Positions 1 to 8,383 of a DNA stretch of 64,000 nt are shown piece after piece (the first letter of the stretch is position 1; each line of letters starts with the position of its first letter). The stretch is from Pseudomonas sp. H9 (GTDB lineage Bacteria > Pseudomonadota > Gammaproteobacteria > Pseudomonadales > Pseudomonadaceae). The notes under the pieces were generated by a model. That model ran no database searches. It was not told the origin of the DNA and was given only the letters and a program-made list of their open reading frames with translations. The position numbers and the translations under genes are program-made. The stretch lies in assembly GCF_004353925.1 (NCBI RefSeq), contig NZ_SMOK01000047.1, positions 186,001 to 250,000 of the forward strand, written 5' to 3'.

Positions 1-113
1 ATGTACACCTCATTCACAATTCAGGTTGAACATTTTGTCGCCGTGATGGTCGTACTGAGATCGTGCGGCCAATTTCGAGAACCGCTTCCCCTGAACTACA
101 ACCGGTCAATTAT

Positions 114-440
114 ATGCGCCCAATGAAACAGGCTGTTTACTCAAGCCGCACCGCTGACAAATTCGTCGTCCGCCTCCCCGACGGAATGCGTGAGCGCATC
201 GCCGAGGTAGCGCGCCATCATCACCGCAGCATGAACTCGGAAATCATCGCCCGCCTGGAACAGAGCCTGATCCAGGAAGGAGCTCTGGGTGATGAGCTGA
301 GCATGCGCCTCGACAGCCCGGAGCTGTCGCTGCACGAGCGCGAACTGTTGCAACGCTTTCGCCAACTTTCACACCGCCAGCAGAACGCCTTGGTGGCTCT
401 GATCGCTCACGATGTCGAGATGGCCGCAGACGCTTCCTGA
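114..440 (+). CDS. amrZ: AmrZ-like ribbon-helix-helix transcription regulator
   Basis: A 108-residue Arc/MetJ-type ribbon-helix-helix DNA-binding protein, closely resembling AmrZ (AlgZ) of Pseudomonas, which controls alginate, motility, c-di-GMP and matrix genes. The N-terminal beta-strand carries ADKFVVRLPDGMRERI (about residues 13-28), followed by the two RHH helices with HHRSMNSEIIARLEQSL; the C-terminal third (LSLHERELLQRFRQL) is the oligomerisation tail. I take the ATG at 114 (MRPMKQ) because it gives the same length as the P. aeruginosa protein; a GTG at 63 in frame would add 17 residues with no family support. It stands alone and ends at a bidirectional terminator shared with mgtE. Cytoplasmic. 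Confidence 0.92.
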   Translation: MRPMKQAVYSSRTADKFVVRLPDGMRERIAEVARHHHRSMNSEIIARLEQSLIQEGALGDELSMRLDSPELSLHERELLQRFRQLSHRQQNALVALIAHDVEMAADAS

Positions 441-462
441 GCCCTGCCCGCCCGAATAAAAA

Positions 463-486
463 AGCCAGCTTTCGCTGGCTTTTTTT
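463..486. terminator. Bidirectional rho-independent terminator between amrZ and mgtE
   Basis: Stem AGCCAGC (463-469), loop TTTC, stem GCTGGCT (474-480), followed by a T-run on the plus strand and preceded by an A-run that becomes a T-run on the minus strand. It sits between the convergent stops of amrZ and mgtE and can serve both. Confidence 0.9.
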
Positions 487-504
487 GCGTTTGGACCCTG
501 GCAC

Positions 505-1947
505 TTACAACAGGAAGATGGTCGCCAGGCCCAGGAAGATGAAAAACCCGCCACTGTCGGTCATGGCGGTGATCATCACGCTGGCACCCATGGCCGGATC
601 ACGCCCCAGGCGCGCCAAGGTCATGGGAATCAATACCCCCATCAACGCTGCGAGCAACAGGTTAAGGGTCATTGCTGCGGTCATCACCACACCCAGCGAC
701 CAACTGCCATACAGCAGATACGCCACCGCACCGATTACACCACCCCACACCAGGCCGTTGATCAAGGCGACTGCTAGCTCCTTGCGCATCAGCCGTGAGG
801 TATTACCAGGGCTGACCTGATCGAGCGCCATGGCACGAACGATCATGGTGATGGTCTGGTTACCGGAGTTGCCCCCAATACCCGCCACGATAGGCATCAG
901 CGCCGCCAGCGCTACCAACTTCTCGATCGAGCCCTCGAACAGGCCGATCACCCGGGACGCCACGAAGGCGGTAATCAGGTTGATTGCCAGCCACGCCCAA
1001 CGGTTGCGCAACGAACGCCAGACCGAAGCAAAGATGTCTTCCTCTTCGCGCAGACCGGCCATGTTCAGCACTTCGGTCTCGCTTTCTTCACGAATCAGGT
1101 CGACCATCTCGTCGATGGTCAAACGACCGATCAAGCGATCGTTCTTGTCGATCACTGGCGCCGAAACCAAGTCATAACGCTCAAAGGCCTGAGCAGCGTC
1201 GTAAGCGTCTTCTTCCGGGTGGAACACTACCGGGTCATCAGCCATGACTTCAGCGACTTTCTTCTCCGGGTCATTGACCAGCAGGCGCTTGATCGGCAAT
1301 ACGCCCTTGAGAATGCCGTCGTAATCGACTACGAACAGCTTGTCGGTATGGCCTGGTAGCTCTTTGAGACGACGCAGGTAGCGCAGAACCACTTCCAGGC
1401 TGACGTCTTCACGGATGGTCACCATCTCGAAGTCCATCAGCGCACCGACTTGCTCCTCGTCATAGCTCAGTGCGGAGCGAACACGCTCACGCTGCTGGGC
1501 ATCGAGGGTTTCCATCAACTCATGGACAACGTCACGCGGCAACTCAGGTGCCAGGTCGGCCAGCTCGTCAGCGTCCATCTCCTTGGCGGCGGCAAGCAGC
1601 TCGTGATCGTCCATGTCGGCGATCAAGGTTTCCCGAACTGAGTCGGATACTTCCAGGAGGATGTCGCCGTCGCGCTCGGCCTTGACCAACTGCCAGACGG
1701 TCAGACGATCATCCAGCGGCAAGGCCTCGAGAATGTAGGCAACGTCGGCAGAGTGCAGATCATCAAGCTTGCGCTGCAGCTCGACGAGGTTCTGGCGGTG
1801 AACGAGGTTTTCAACCAGGTCGTGGTGGTGACCTTCCTGGCGGTGGGTCAGGTCTTCGACCACACGCTGACGCTGCAGCAGCTCGACCACCTGAGCCAGG
1901 CGATCCTGCAAGCTCTCTTGCGTCTTTTTTGCTTCGATTTCAGTCAT
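505..1947 (-). CDS. mgtE: Magnesium transporter MgtE
   Basis: A 480-residue MgtE-family Mg2+ channel of the inner membrane. In order: a cytoplasmic MgtE N domain (about residues 30-130), two CBS domains (about 135-255; VSAPVIDKNDRLIGRLT is the second CBS core) and a C-terminal part with five membrane helices (from about 285, ending in GLATIFLL), including the pore sequence PIVAGIGGNSGNQT. The N and CBS domains are the Mg2+ sensor that gates the pore in this family. I choose the ATG at 1947 (MTEIEAKK), preceded by a GGAGT ribosome site; an in-frame start 30 nt upstream lacks support. It is a single gene converging on amrZ. Confidence 0.93.
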   Translation of the reverse strand: MTEIEAKKTQESLQDRLAQVVELLQRQRVVEDLTHRQEGHHHDLVENLVHRQNLVELQRKLDDLHSADVAYILEALPLDDRLTVWQLVKAERDGDILLEVSDSVRETLIADMDDHELLAAAKEMDADELADLAPELPRDVVHELMETLDAQQRERVRSALSYDEEQVGALMDFEMVTIREDVSLEVVLRYLRRLKELPGHTDKLFVVDYDGILKGVLPIKRLLVNDPEKKVAEVMADDPVVFHPEEDAYDAAQAFERYDLVSAPVIDKNDRLIGRLTIDEMVDLIREESETEVLNMAGLREEEDIFASVWRSLRNRWAWLAINLITAFVASRVIGLFEGSIEKLVALAALMPIVAGIGGNSGNQTITMIVRAMALDQVSPGNTSRLMRKELAVALINGLVWGGVIGAVAYLLYGSWSLGVVMTAAMTLNLLLAALMGVLIPMTLARLGRDPAMGASVMITAMTDSGGFFIFLGLATIFLL

Positions 1948-2279
1948 AGGCGAACTCCACTCCCAGCAGCGGAGCACGCCGGGAGAATCAATCAGTCAGA
2001 TCTTGATTGGCAAAACTTGCTATTGAGTAACTACTGGGTAAGTCCATGGTGGTATTCCACAAGCCCCGGCGGGGCTGACGGGCGCAATCATACACCGCTT
2101 GAGCTGTCAGGGTGCTGAAAAAATCGTGGTTAGAACAATCGTTTGCGCGACATTGTTATGACAACCTCTGCCGCTATCAGTGCGACGGTTACCACGGTAA
2201 AAAAAACACATGTCAGTAAGAAAAAGATAGAACGCCGGAAAGCAAAAAGCCCGCCTTAATAGGCGGGCTTTCTGTTGTA
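1948..2279. other. Intergenic region between mgtE and the tRNA-Arg array
   Basis: About 330 bases with no gene I can support. It must hold the mgtE promoter (minus strand) and it contains the terminator of the tRNA operon near 2246-2271. I see no Mg2+ riboswitch fold that I could defend. Confidence 0.5.
2246..2271 (-). terminator. Terminator of the csrA/tRNA transcript
   Basis: Perfect 10-bp inverted repeat AAAGCCCGCC (2246-2255) / GGCGGGCTTT (2262-2271). On the minus strand it is followed by TTTTTGC, so it ends transcription coming from the tRNA-Arg genes. Confidence 0.85.
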
Positions 2280-2356
2280 TGGTGCACTCAGGAGGATTCG
2301 AACCTCCGACCGCTCGGTTCGTAGCCGAGTACTCTATCCAGCTGAGCTATGAGTGC
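2280..2356 (-). tRNA. tRNA-Arg (anticodon ACG), copy 3 in transcription order
   Basis: 77-nt cloverleaf on the minus strand with acceptor stem GCACTCA/TGAGTGC, anticodon arm CTCGG-CTACGAA-CCGAG (anticodon ACG), T-loop TTCGAAT and encoded CCA. Identical to the two upstream copies. Confidence 0.96.
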
Positions 2357-2433
2357 AGGGTTGGCGCTTGATGGACCAGGTCACCTCTGGTTGAAGCTGA
2401 AGCAACTTTCATTAAGAAAACTGCTTCGTCGTA

Positions 2434-2510
2434 TGGTGCACTCAGGAGGATTCGAACCTCCGACCGCTCGGTTCGTAGCCGAGTACTCTATCCAGCTGAG
2501 CTATGAGTGC
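2434..2510 (-). tRNA. tRNA-Arg (anticodon ACG), copy 2
   Basis: Identical 77-nt tRNA-Arg(ACG) with encoded CCA, exactly 154 bp from its neighbours on both sides. Confidence 0.96.
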
Positions 2511-2587
2511 AGGGTTGGCGCTTGATGGACCAGATCACCTCTGGTTGAAGCTGAAGCAACTTTCTTTAAGAAAACCGCCTCGTCGTA

Positions 2588-2664
2588 TGGTGCACTCAGG
2601 AGGATTCGAACCTCCGACCGCTCGGTTCGTAGCCGAGTACTCTATCCAGCTGAGCTATGAGTGC
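2588..2664 (-). tRNA. tRNA-Arg (anticodon ACG), copy 1
   Basis: Identical 77-nt tRNA-Arg(ACG) with encoded CCA; first of the three to be transcribed, 108 bp downstream of tRNA-Ser. Confidence 0.96.
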
Positions 2665-2772
2665 ATTTGTTGCCGCGCATTATAGACCGCTAAATCTTTT
2701 TGCCAACCACTTTTTCGTTTAATTTCAACGACTTACGCGATTCAGGCAGATTACAGCGTCCTACATGAATAA

Positions 2773-2863
2773 TGGCGGAGAAGGGGGGATTCGAACCCCC
2801 GATACCCTTGTGAGGTATACTCCCTTAGCAGGGGAGCGCCTTCGGCCACTCGGCCACCTCTCC
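2773..2863 (-). tRNA. tRNA-Ser (anticodon GCT)
   Basis: 91-nt class II tRNA on the minus strand with long variable arm, acceptor GGAGAGG/CTTCTCC with discriminator G and encoded CCA, anticodon arm CTCCC-CTGCTAA-GGGAG (anticodon GCT). It lies just downstream of csrA, the same order as the csrA-serV-argV block of E. coli. Confidence 0.95.
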
Positions 2864-2935
2864 GCAACACGGGGCGTATAATAACCAGAGCTTTCCCCGT
2901 TTGCAAACTCTTTTTTGAAAAAAAATCGATAAAAA

Positions 2936-3124
2936 TTAATGGCTTGGTTCTTCGTCCTTCTCTTTCTGGATTCGACGGTAGATTTCCTCACGGTGAACGG
3001 CCACTTCTTTAGGGGCATTTACGCCGATTCGCACCTGGTTTCCTTTGACGCCGAGCACAGTCACAGTGATTTCGCCGTCGCCAATAATCAGGCTCTCGGT
3101 GCTCCGGCGAGTCAGAATCAACAT
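2936..3124 (-). CDS. csrA: Carbon storage regulator CsrA/RsmA
   Basis: A 62-residue CsrA-family RNA-binding protein (called RsmA in Pseudomonas). It starts MLILTRRSTESLIIGD and carries the GVNAPKEVAVHREEIY region; L4 and R44-region side chains form the RNA-binding faces in this family. It represses translation by covering GGA motifs near ribosome sites and is titrated by Rsm small RNAs in the Gac pathway. The length is the usual one. It lies between lysC and tRNA-Ser on the same strand, a very conserved order (alaS, lysC, csrA, tRNA-Ser, tRNA-Arg). Confidence 0.96.
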   Translation of the reverse strand: MLILTRRSTESLIIGDGEITVTVLGVKGNQVRIGVNAPKEVAVHREEIYRRIQKEKDEEPSH

Positions 3125-3271
3125 ATCTTTCTCCTCACGAAATTCAGTTCAGGGATAACAGTCTGCAAAAATAAGGGCTTGAGCCTTTAGCCCATGACGG
3201 CTATCGACCTATGCCTAAGTATTGACTAGCGCGGGCAAAACGACAGCTTTCTCACACCAGCCAGAAACGCG

Positions 3272-3296
3272 AAGGGCGCGGCTTAGCCGCGCCCTT
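3272..3296 (-). terminator. Probable terminator downstream of lysC
   Basis: Perfect 11-bp inverted repeat AAGGGCGCGGC (3272-3282) / GCCGCGCCCTT (3286-3296) with a 3-nt loop, 12 nt past the lysC stop. The following T-rich tract on the minus strand is weak, so read-through into csrA is possible. Confidence 0.65.
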
Positions 3297-3307
3297 GAGG
3301 CAACGCC

Positions 3308-4543
3308 TTACTCGCCTTGACGGGCAGGGGCGTCCAGTTCGAACGCAGTGTGCAGGGCGCGCACCGCAAGCTCCAGGTACTTCTCTTCGATCACCACCGA
3401 AACCTTGATTTCGGAGGTAGAGATCATCTGGATGTTGATGCTTTCTTTAGCCAGTGCTTCGAACATGCGGCTGGCAACACCAGCGTGCGAACGCATGCCG
3501 ACGCCAACGATCGAGACCTTGGCGATGTTGGTGTCACCAACCACTTCGCGAGCATTGAGCTCTTCAGCGGTTTTGCCCAGGACCTTGTGGGCCTTGTCGT
3601 AGTCGTTGCGATGCACGGTGAAGGTGAAGTCGGTGGTGTTATCGTGCGAAACGTTCTGCACGATCATATCGACTTCAATGTTCGCGGCGCTGATCGGGCC
3701 GAGGATCTTGAAGGCAACGCCCGGAGTATCCGGTACGCCACGAATGGTCAGCTTGGCTTCATCGCGATTGAAGGCGATGCCGGAAATGATCGGCTGTTCC
3801 ATGGATTCCTCTTCATCAATAGTAATGAGGGTACCCGGACCCTCCTGGAAGCTGTGCAGCACGCGCAGCGGAACGTTGTACTTGCCGGCGAACTCGACGG
3901 CACGGATCTGCAATACCTTGGAACCGAGGCTGGCCATTTCCAGCATCTCTTCGAAGGTGATCTTGTCCAGGCGCTGTGCCTGCGATACCACGCGCGGATC
4001 GGTGGTATAGACCCCATCGACGTCGGTGTATATCTGGCATTCGTCAGCCTTCAATGCGGCCGCCAGGGCAACACCGGTGGTGTCGGAACCACCACGACCA
4101 AGCGTGGTGATGTTGCCGTGCTCGTCAACACCCTGGAAGCCAGCTACTACAACCACACGCCCGGCCTTGATATCAGCACGGATCTTCTGATCGTCGATCT
4201 GCAGAATACGCGCCTTGTTGTGCGCGCTATCTGTGAGGATACGAACCTGGTTACCGGTGTAGGACACCGCAGGAATGCCGCGCTTCATCAGCGCCATGGC
4301 CAGCAAGGCAATGGTTACCTGCTCACCAGTGGACACGATCACATCCAGCTCACGCGGAACTGGCTGATCGCTGATCTGCTTGGCCAGATCGATCAGGCGA
4401 TTGGTTTCGCCACTCATCGCCGACAGCACAACCACCAGGTCATCGCCGGCCTCGCGGAATTTCTTGACCTTGTCGGCAACCTGTTCGATTCGCTCGACCG
4501 TGCCGACTGAAGTGCCGCCAAATTTCTGTACGATCAACGCCAT
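3308..4543 (-). CDS. lysC: Aspartate kinase LysC
   Basis: A 411-residue aspartate kinase, the first enzyme of lysine, threonine and methionine synthesis (aspartate + ATP to aspartyl phosphate). The N-terminal kinase domain has VQKFGGTSVG (residues 5-14) and GRGGSDTTGVALAAAL near 150-165. The C-terminal third holds two ACT domains (from about 265; GVPDTPGVAFKILGPIS and VSIVGVGMRSHAGVA) that bind feedback amino acids. The monofunctional size and tandem ACT arrangement are those of the Pseudomonas type. It follows alaS on the same strand with an 88-nt gap. Confidence 0.95.
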   Translation of the reverse strand: MALIVQKFGGTSVGTVERIEQVADKVKKFREAGDDLVVVLSAMSGETNRLIDLAKQISDQPVPRELDVIVSTGEQVTIALLAMALMKRGIPAVSYTGNQVRILTDSAHNKARILQIDDQKIRADIKAGRVVVVAGFQGVDEHGNITTLGRGGSDTTGVALAAALKADECQIYTDVDGVYTTDPRVVSQAQRLDKITFEEMLEMASLGSKVLQIRAVEFAGKYNVPLRVLHSFQEGPGTLITIDEEESMEQPIISGIAFNRDEAKLTIRGVPDTPGVAFKILGPISAANIEVDMIVQNVSHDNTTDFTFTVHRNDYDKAHKVLGKTAEELNAREVVGDTNIAKVSIVGVGMRSHAGVASRMFEALAKESINIQMISTSEIKVSVVIEEKYLELAVRALHTAFELDAPARQGE

Positions 4544-4631
4544 TTCAAAGCCGCCTCAGCCCATGAAGGGCACCCAATAAACATTCAAACGACACCATGG
4601 CCCGCCACTAGACGACGGGCCAAATGGCGCC

Positions 4632-7250
4632 TTAAACGCCCTGCTCCACGAATGGCACGGTCAGGGCCAGTGCGTTGTCCAGCGCAGCGGTGTCAACGCC
4701 ACCACCTTGCGCCATGTCTGGACGACCACCACCTTTACCACCCACTGCGGCAGCGGCTTGCTTCATCAAATCACCGGCTTTGAGTTGGCCAGTCAGGTCT
4801 TTGGTCACACCGGCAACCAGCACGACCTTTTCCTCATGGACACTGCCGAGCAGGATCACTGCGCGGCCGAGTTTGTTCTTCAGTTGATCGACCAGCGCCA
4901 GCAGCGCCTTGCCATCCTGGCCGTCCAGGCGTGCAGCCAGGACCTTGACGCCTTTGACGTCAACCGCCGCGTTGGACAGGTCGTCACCGGCGGCACTGGC
5001 AGCCTTGGCCTGCAATTGCTCCAGCTGTTTTTCCAGCTGACGGTTGCGCTCCAGCACGGCCGACAGTTTGTCGATCAGGTTGTCGCGACTGCCCTTGACC
5101 AGCTGCGCCGCCTCTTTAAGTTGCTCTTCGGCAGCGTTGAGGTAAGCCAGTGCTGCTTCACCAGTGACCGCTTCGATACGGCGCACGCCGGAAGCCACAC
5201 CACCCTCGCTGATGATCTTGAGCAGGCCGATATCACCGGTACGCTTGGCGTGGATACCACCGCACAGCTCGACGGAGAAGTCACCGCCCATGCTCAGCAC
5301 GCGCACGCTGTCGCCGTATTTCTCGCCGAACAGCGCCATCGCGCCCTTCTGCTTGGCGGTGTCGATATCGGTCTCTTCGGTTTGCACCTCGGAGTTCTTG
5401 CGCACTTCGCGGTTGACGATGTCTTCCAGAGCCTTGAGCTGCTCCGGCTTGACCGCTTCGAAGTGACTGAAGTCGAAACGCAGACGCTGGCTATCGACCA
5501 GCGAGCCTTTCTGTTGTACGTGATCGCCCAGCACCTGACGCAACGCAGCGTGCAGCAGGTGAGTGGCGGAGTGGTTCAGCGACGTGGCGTGCTGGACATC
5601 AGCATCGACCTTGGCATTCACCTTGGAACCGACCACCAGGGTGCCACTGGCGACCACGCCGTGGTGCAGGAATGCGCCACCGGTTTTAGTGGTGTCACGC
5701 ACGTCGAAACGCACGTTGCCAGCCTGCAGGTAACCAGTGTCACCCACCTGGCCACCGGATTCGGCGTAGAACGGTGTGCGATCAAGGATCACAACGCCCT
5801 GCTCGCCTTCAGCCAGCTGCTCGACGACTTTGCCGTCTTTGTACAGCGCAACGATGCTCGCTTCGCCTTCGGTGCTGGTGTAACCGGTGAACTCGGTGGC
5901 CACATCGACCTTGACCAGGGTGTTGTAGTCCAGGCCGAAAGCGCTGGCGGAACGGGCGCGCTCACGCTGCGCTTCCATTTCACGCTCGAAGCCTGCTTCG
6001 TCGATGGTCAACTCACGTTCACGGGCGATGTCGGCAGTCAGGTCCATCGGGAAGCCGTAGGTGTCGTACAACTTGAACACCACGTCACCCGGCACCACGG
6101 TGCCCTTGAGCTCGGCCAGGTCTTGCTCGAGGATCTTCAGGCCCTGCTCCAGGGTCTTGGCGAACTGCTCTTCTTCGGCCTTGAGCACGCGCTCGATGTT
6201 GGCCTGCTGTTGGGTCAGTTCCGGGAAGGCTTCGCCCATCTCGGCGACCAGCGCCGCGACGATCTTGTAGAAGAAACTGCCGGTAGCGCCCAGCTTGTTG
6301 CCGTGACGGCAGGCACGACGAATGATGCGGCGCAGTACATAACCGCGGCCTTCGTTGGACGGCAGCACGCCGTCGGCAATCAGGAAGCCACAGGAACGGA
6401 TGTGGTCAGACACCACTTTGAGCGAGGACTGCTCTTCGTTCTTGCAGCCGATAGCGGCGGCAGAAGCGTCGAGCAGGCTGCGGAACAGATCGATCTCGTA
6501 GTTCGAGTGCACGTGCTGCATGACCGCACTGATGCGCTCCAGGCCCATACCGGTATCGACCGACGGCGCTGGCAGCGGGTGCAGCACACCATCAGCGGTG
6601 CGGTTGAACTGCATGAATACGTTGTTCCAGATCTCGATGTAACGGTCACCGTCTTCTTCCGGCGAGCCGGGCGGGCCGCCCCAGATGTCCGGGCCGTGGT
6701 CGTAGAAGATCTCGGTGCAAGGACCGCACGGACCGGTATCACCCATGGTCCAGAAGTTGTCGGAAGCGTAAGGCGCGCCCTTGTTGTCGCCGATACGCAC
6801 CATACGCTCGGCCGGAACGCCGATTTCCTGGGTCCAGATGTCGTAAGCCTCGTCATCGCTGGCATAGACAGTAACCCAGAGCTTTTCTTCTGGCAGGTTC
6901 AGCACCTTGGTCAGGAAGGTCCAGGCGTAGGTGATGGCGTCTTTCTTGAAGTAGTCACCGAAGCTGAAGTTGCCCAGCATTTCGAAGAACGTGTGGTGGC
7001 GGGCGGTGTAGCCGACGTTTTCCAGGTCGCTGTTCTTGCCACCGGCGCGCACACACTTCTGGCTGCTGGTCGCACGGGTGTAGGCGCGCTTTTCCTGGCC
7101 AAGGAAGCAATCTTTGAACTGGTTCATCCCCGCGTTAGTGAACAGCAGGGTCGGGTCGTTGCCCGGAATCAAGGAGCTGGAGGCAACTCGGGTGTGTCCC
7201 TGCTCTTCGAAGAAGCGAAGGAAGGCTTCACGGATTTCTGCGCTTTTCAT
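4632..7250 (-). CDS. alaS: Alanyl-tRNA synthetase
   Basis: An 872-residue class II alanyl-tRNA synthetase. It starts MKSAEIREAFLRFFEEQGH, the usual N-terminus; an ATG 12 nt upstream was not chosen. The catalytic core fills about residues 1-245, the tRNA-recognition domain about 250-460, the editing domain with its zinc ligands (HSATHLLH near 565 and CGGIHAKRTGDIG near 665) follows, then the C-terminal dimerisation domain with a coiled coil (QLEKQLEQLQAKAA) and a GGKGGGRPDMAQGGG tail. It charges tRNA-Ala and hydrolyses mischarged Ser/Gly-tRNA. First gene of the alaS-lysC-csrA-tRNA block. Confidence 0.97.
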   Translation of the reverse strand: MKSAEIREAFLRFFEEQGHTRVASSSLIPGNDPTLLFTNAGMNQFKDCFLGQEKRAYTRATSSQKCVRAGGKNSDLENVGYTARHHTFFEMLGNFSFGDYFKKDAITYAWTFLTKVLNLPEEKLWVTVYASDDEAYDIWTQEIGVPAERMVRIGDNKGAPYASDNFWTMGDTGPCGPCTEIFYDHGPDIWGGPPGSPEEDGDRYIEIWNNVFMQFNRTADGVLHPLPAPSVDTGMGLERISAVMQHVHSNYEIDLFRSLLDASAAAIGCKNEEQSSLKVVSDHIRSCGFLIADGVLPSNEGRGYVLRRIIRRACRHGNKLGATGSFFYKIVAALVAEMGEAFPELTQQQANIERVLKAEEEQFAKTLEQGLKILEQDLAELKGTVVPGDVVFKLYDTYGFPMDLTADIARERELTIDEAGFEREMEAQRERARSASAFGLDYNTLVKVDVATEFTGYTSTEGEASIVALYKDGKVVEQLAEGEQGVVILDRTPFYAESGGQVGDTGYLQAGNVRFDVRDTTKTGGAFLHHGVVASGTLVVGSKVNAKVDADVQHATSLNHSATHLLHAALRQVLGDHVQQKGSLVDSQRLRFDFSHFEAVKPEQLKALEDIVNREVRKNSEVQTEETDIDTAKQKGAMALFGEKYGDSVRVLSMGGDFSVELCGGIHAKRTGDIGLLKIISEGGVASGVRRIEAVTGEAALAYLNAAEEQLKEAAQLVKGSRDNLIDKLSAVLERNRQLEKQLEQLQAKAASAAGDDLSNAAVDVKGVKVLAARLDGQDGKALLALVDQLKNKLGRAVILLGSVHEEKVVLVAGVTKDLTGQLKAGDLMKQAAAAVGGKGGGRPDMAQGGGVDTAALDNALALTVPFVEQGV

Positions 7251-7546
7251 AGGTTCTTCCACGGAAACGGCGGCCTGAAGGCAAATGCTGCGTCAAATTG
7301 ACGAAACGACGGCAAAGGGCCGCATTATATCGGGCCTTAGGCTTGGATGCAGTGTGTTTATGCTATAGAAACCGTCAATTGGACGGTCTTCGACATTTGG
7401 CCGATGCACTATTACTGAGGTTCCAGCGTCAAATTGGCAAGGCCTCCCGGATGAAATGCCATTCATCCGCAAAAAAATCGTTAGCAGCCTATACGTTTGT
7501 TCCACATATGTGCTAATAATTCTCCGCCGCCGACCTACGGTGGCAA

Positions 7547-7693
7547 CGTTCTCAGGGCGGGGTGCAATTCCCCACCGGCGGTAATTGCGCACAGTGCGCA
7601 TAGCCCGCGAGCGCTTGCAAGCCTGCCTTGCAAGGTCAGCAGACCCGGTGTGATTCCGGGGCCGACGGTCATAGTCCGGATAAAGAGAGAACG
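7547..7693 (+). promoter_or_regulatory. FMN riboswitch (RFN element)
   Basis: Matches the RFN consensus throughout: P1 strand CGTTCTC (7547-7553) pairs with GAGAACG (7687-7693); between them lie AGGGCGGGGTGCAATTCCCC, ACCGGCGGTAA, AGCCCGCGAGC, GGTCAGCAGACCCGGTG and GGGGCCGACGGTCATAGTCC. The aptamer lies 96 nt upstream of the lumazine synthase start on the same strand. FMN binding turns the downstream gene off in this class. Confidence 0.96.
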
Positions 7694-7757
7694 GGATAGG
7701 CACGCCTGTGCCTGTCGTTGCGCACCTGCGCAGCGAAATCCCTTTCGATCCAGATGC

Positions 7758-7780
7758 CCTGTTTCTCATACAAACAGGAG
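7758..7780 (+). promoter_or_regulatory. Putative Shine-Dalgarno sequestering hairpin of the FMN riboswitch
   Basis: CCTGTTT (7758-7764) is a perfect complement of AAACAGG (7772-7778), which overlaps the AGGAG ribosome site (7776-7780) of the lumazine synthase. No T-run follows, so control of translation initiation is more likely than transcription termination. Confidence 0.6.
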
Positions 7781-7789
7781 TCCGTTTCA

Positions 7790-8296
7790 ATGCAACCTAC
7801 CGCTATCGATAGCAAAAACCCTTCCCACGAGCGCATCGCTTTTATCCAGGCCTGCTGGCACAAGGATATTGTCGATCAAGCACGCAAAGCCTTCGTCGAG
7901 GAAATGGAAGTGTTGGGCTATCAGGCCAGCGATATCGACTTCTTTGAAGTCGGTGGCGCCTTCGAAATCCCTTTGCACGCCAAGCTGCTGGCTCGCAGCG
8001 GTCGCTATGCCGGCATTGTTGCCGCAGGCCTGGTGGTCGATGGCGGCCTGTACCGCCATGAGTTTGTTGCCCAGTCAGTGATCAGCGGCCTGATGCAGGT
8101 GCAACTGGAAACCGAAGTGCCGGTGTTCTCGGCGGTGCTGACCCCGCACCATTTCCACGCCGGTGATGAACATCAGAACTTCTACTTTGAGCACTTCCTG
8201 GTCAAAGGTGCCGAGGCTGCGAAAACCTGTGCCGATACCCTGCAGAAACTGCGCGCCCTGCGTCGCAACGAGCTGCCGCAGAAGCGCGTAGGCTAA
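7790..8296 (+). CDS. ribH2: 6,7-dimethyl-8-ribityllumazine synthase, type II (RibH2-like)
   Basis: A 168-residue lumazine synthase, the penultimate enzyme of riboflavin synthesis (ribulose-derived butanone phosphate + ribitylaminouracil). Core sequences are RIAFIQACWHKDIVDQAR (from about residue 15), VGGAFEIPLHAKLLA, AAGLVVDGGLYRHEFVA and QLETEVPVFSAVLTPHHFH. The tryptophan after IQA, the GGLYRHEFVA segment and LTPHHFH resemble the Brucella RibH2 type (decameric) and not the usual 60-mer RibH. Start ATG at 7790 is fixed by AGGAG. It stands alone behind an FMN riboswitch, away from any other rib gene in this window, so it is probably a second, flavin-regulated isozyme (inference). Confidence 0.9.
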   Translation: MQPTAIDSKNPSHERIAFIQACWHKDIVDQARKAFVEEMEVLGYQASDIDFFEVGGAFEIPLHAKLLARSGRYAGIVAAGLVVDGGLYRHEFVAQSVISGLMQVQLETEVPVFSAVLTPHHFHAGDEHQNFYFEHFLVKGAEAAKTCADTLQKLRALRRNELPQKRVG

Positions 8297-8302
8297 GGCT
8301 TG

Positions 8303-8376
8303 CTGTGGGAACGGGCTTGCCCCGCGATACGGTGTAACTGACAGATCGCGATCGCGGGGCAAGCCCGCTCCCACAG
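8303..8376. repeat. REP pair (REPIN)
   Basis: CTGTGGGAACGGGCTTGCCC and its inverted copy facing each other, with the core GGGCTTGCCCCGCGA. Lies between the convergent ends of ribH2 and astE. Confidence 0.9.
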
Positions 8377-8383
8377 AATTGAT

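Larger units (their letters stand above)
2280..2664 (-). repeat. 154-bp tandem repeat carrying tRNA-Arg
   Basis: Each unit is a 77-nt tRNA gene plus a 77-nt spacer. The two spacers (2357-2433 and 2511-2587) differ at four positions that I can count, while the tRNA parts are identical. This is a tandem duplication with selection or gene conversion holding the tRNAs constant. Confidence 0.9.

Noticed and set aside
63..113. GTG start at 63 for amrZ giving 125 residues
   Set aside because: The extra 17 residues have no support; the ATG at 114 gives the family length and N-terminus.
2280..2664. tRNA-Arg tandem as a CRISPR-like array or an attachment site of an integrated element
   Set aside because: The repeats are full cloverleafs with CCA, the spacers are nearly identical to each other, and no integrase or foreign gene lies nearby.
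4598..4622. Inverted repeat TGGCCCG...CGGGCCA between alaS and lysC as a terminator
   Set aside because: Seven-base stem, 11-nt loop and no T-run on either strand; too weak to call.
4707..7301. 864-codon plus-strand frame opposite alaS
   Set aside because: Antisense shadow of a high-GC gene; no family features, and alaS itself is intact on the other strand.
7497..8081. 194-codon plus-strand frame over the FMN riboswitch
   Set aside because: The region is a structured RNA leader, and the frame collides with the lumazine synthase in another frame.
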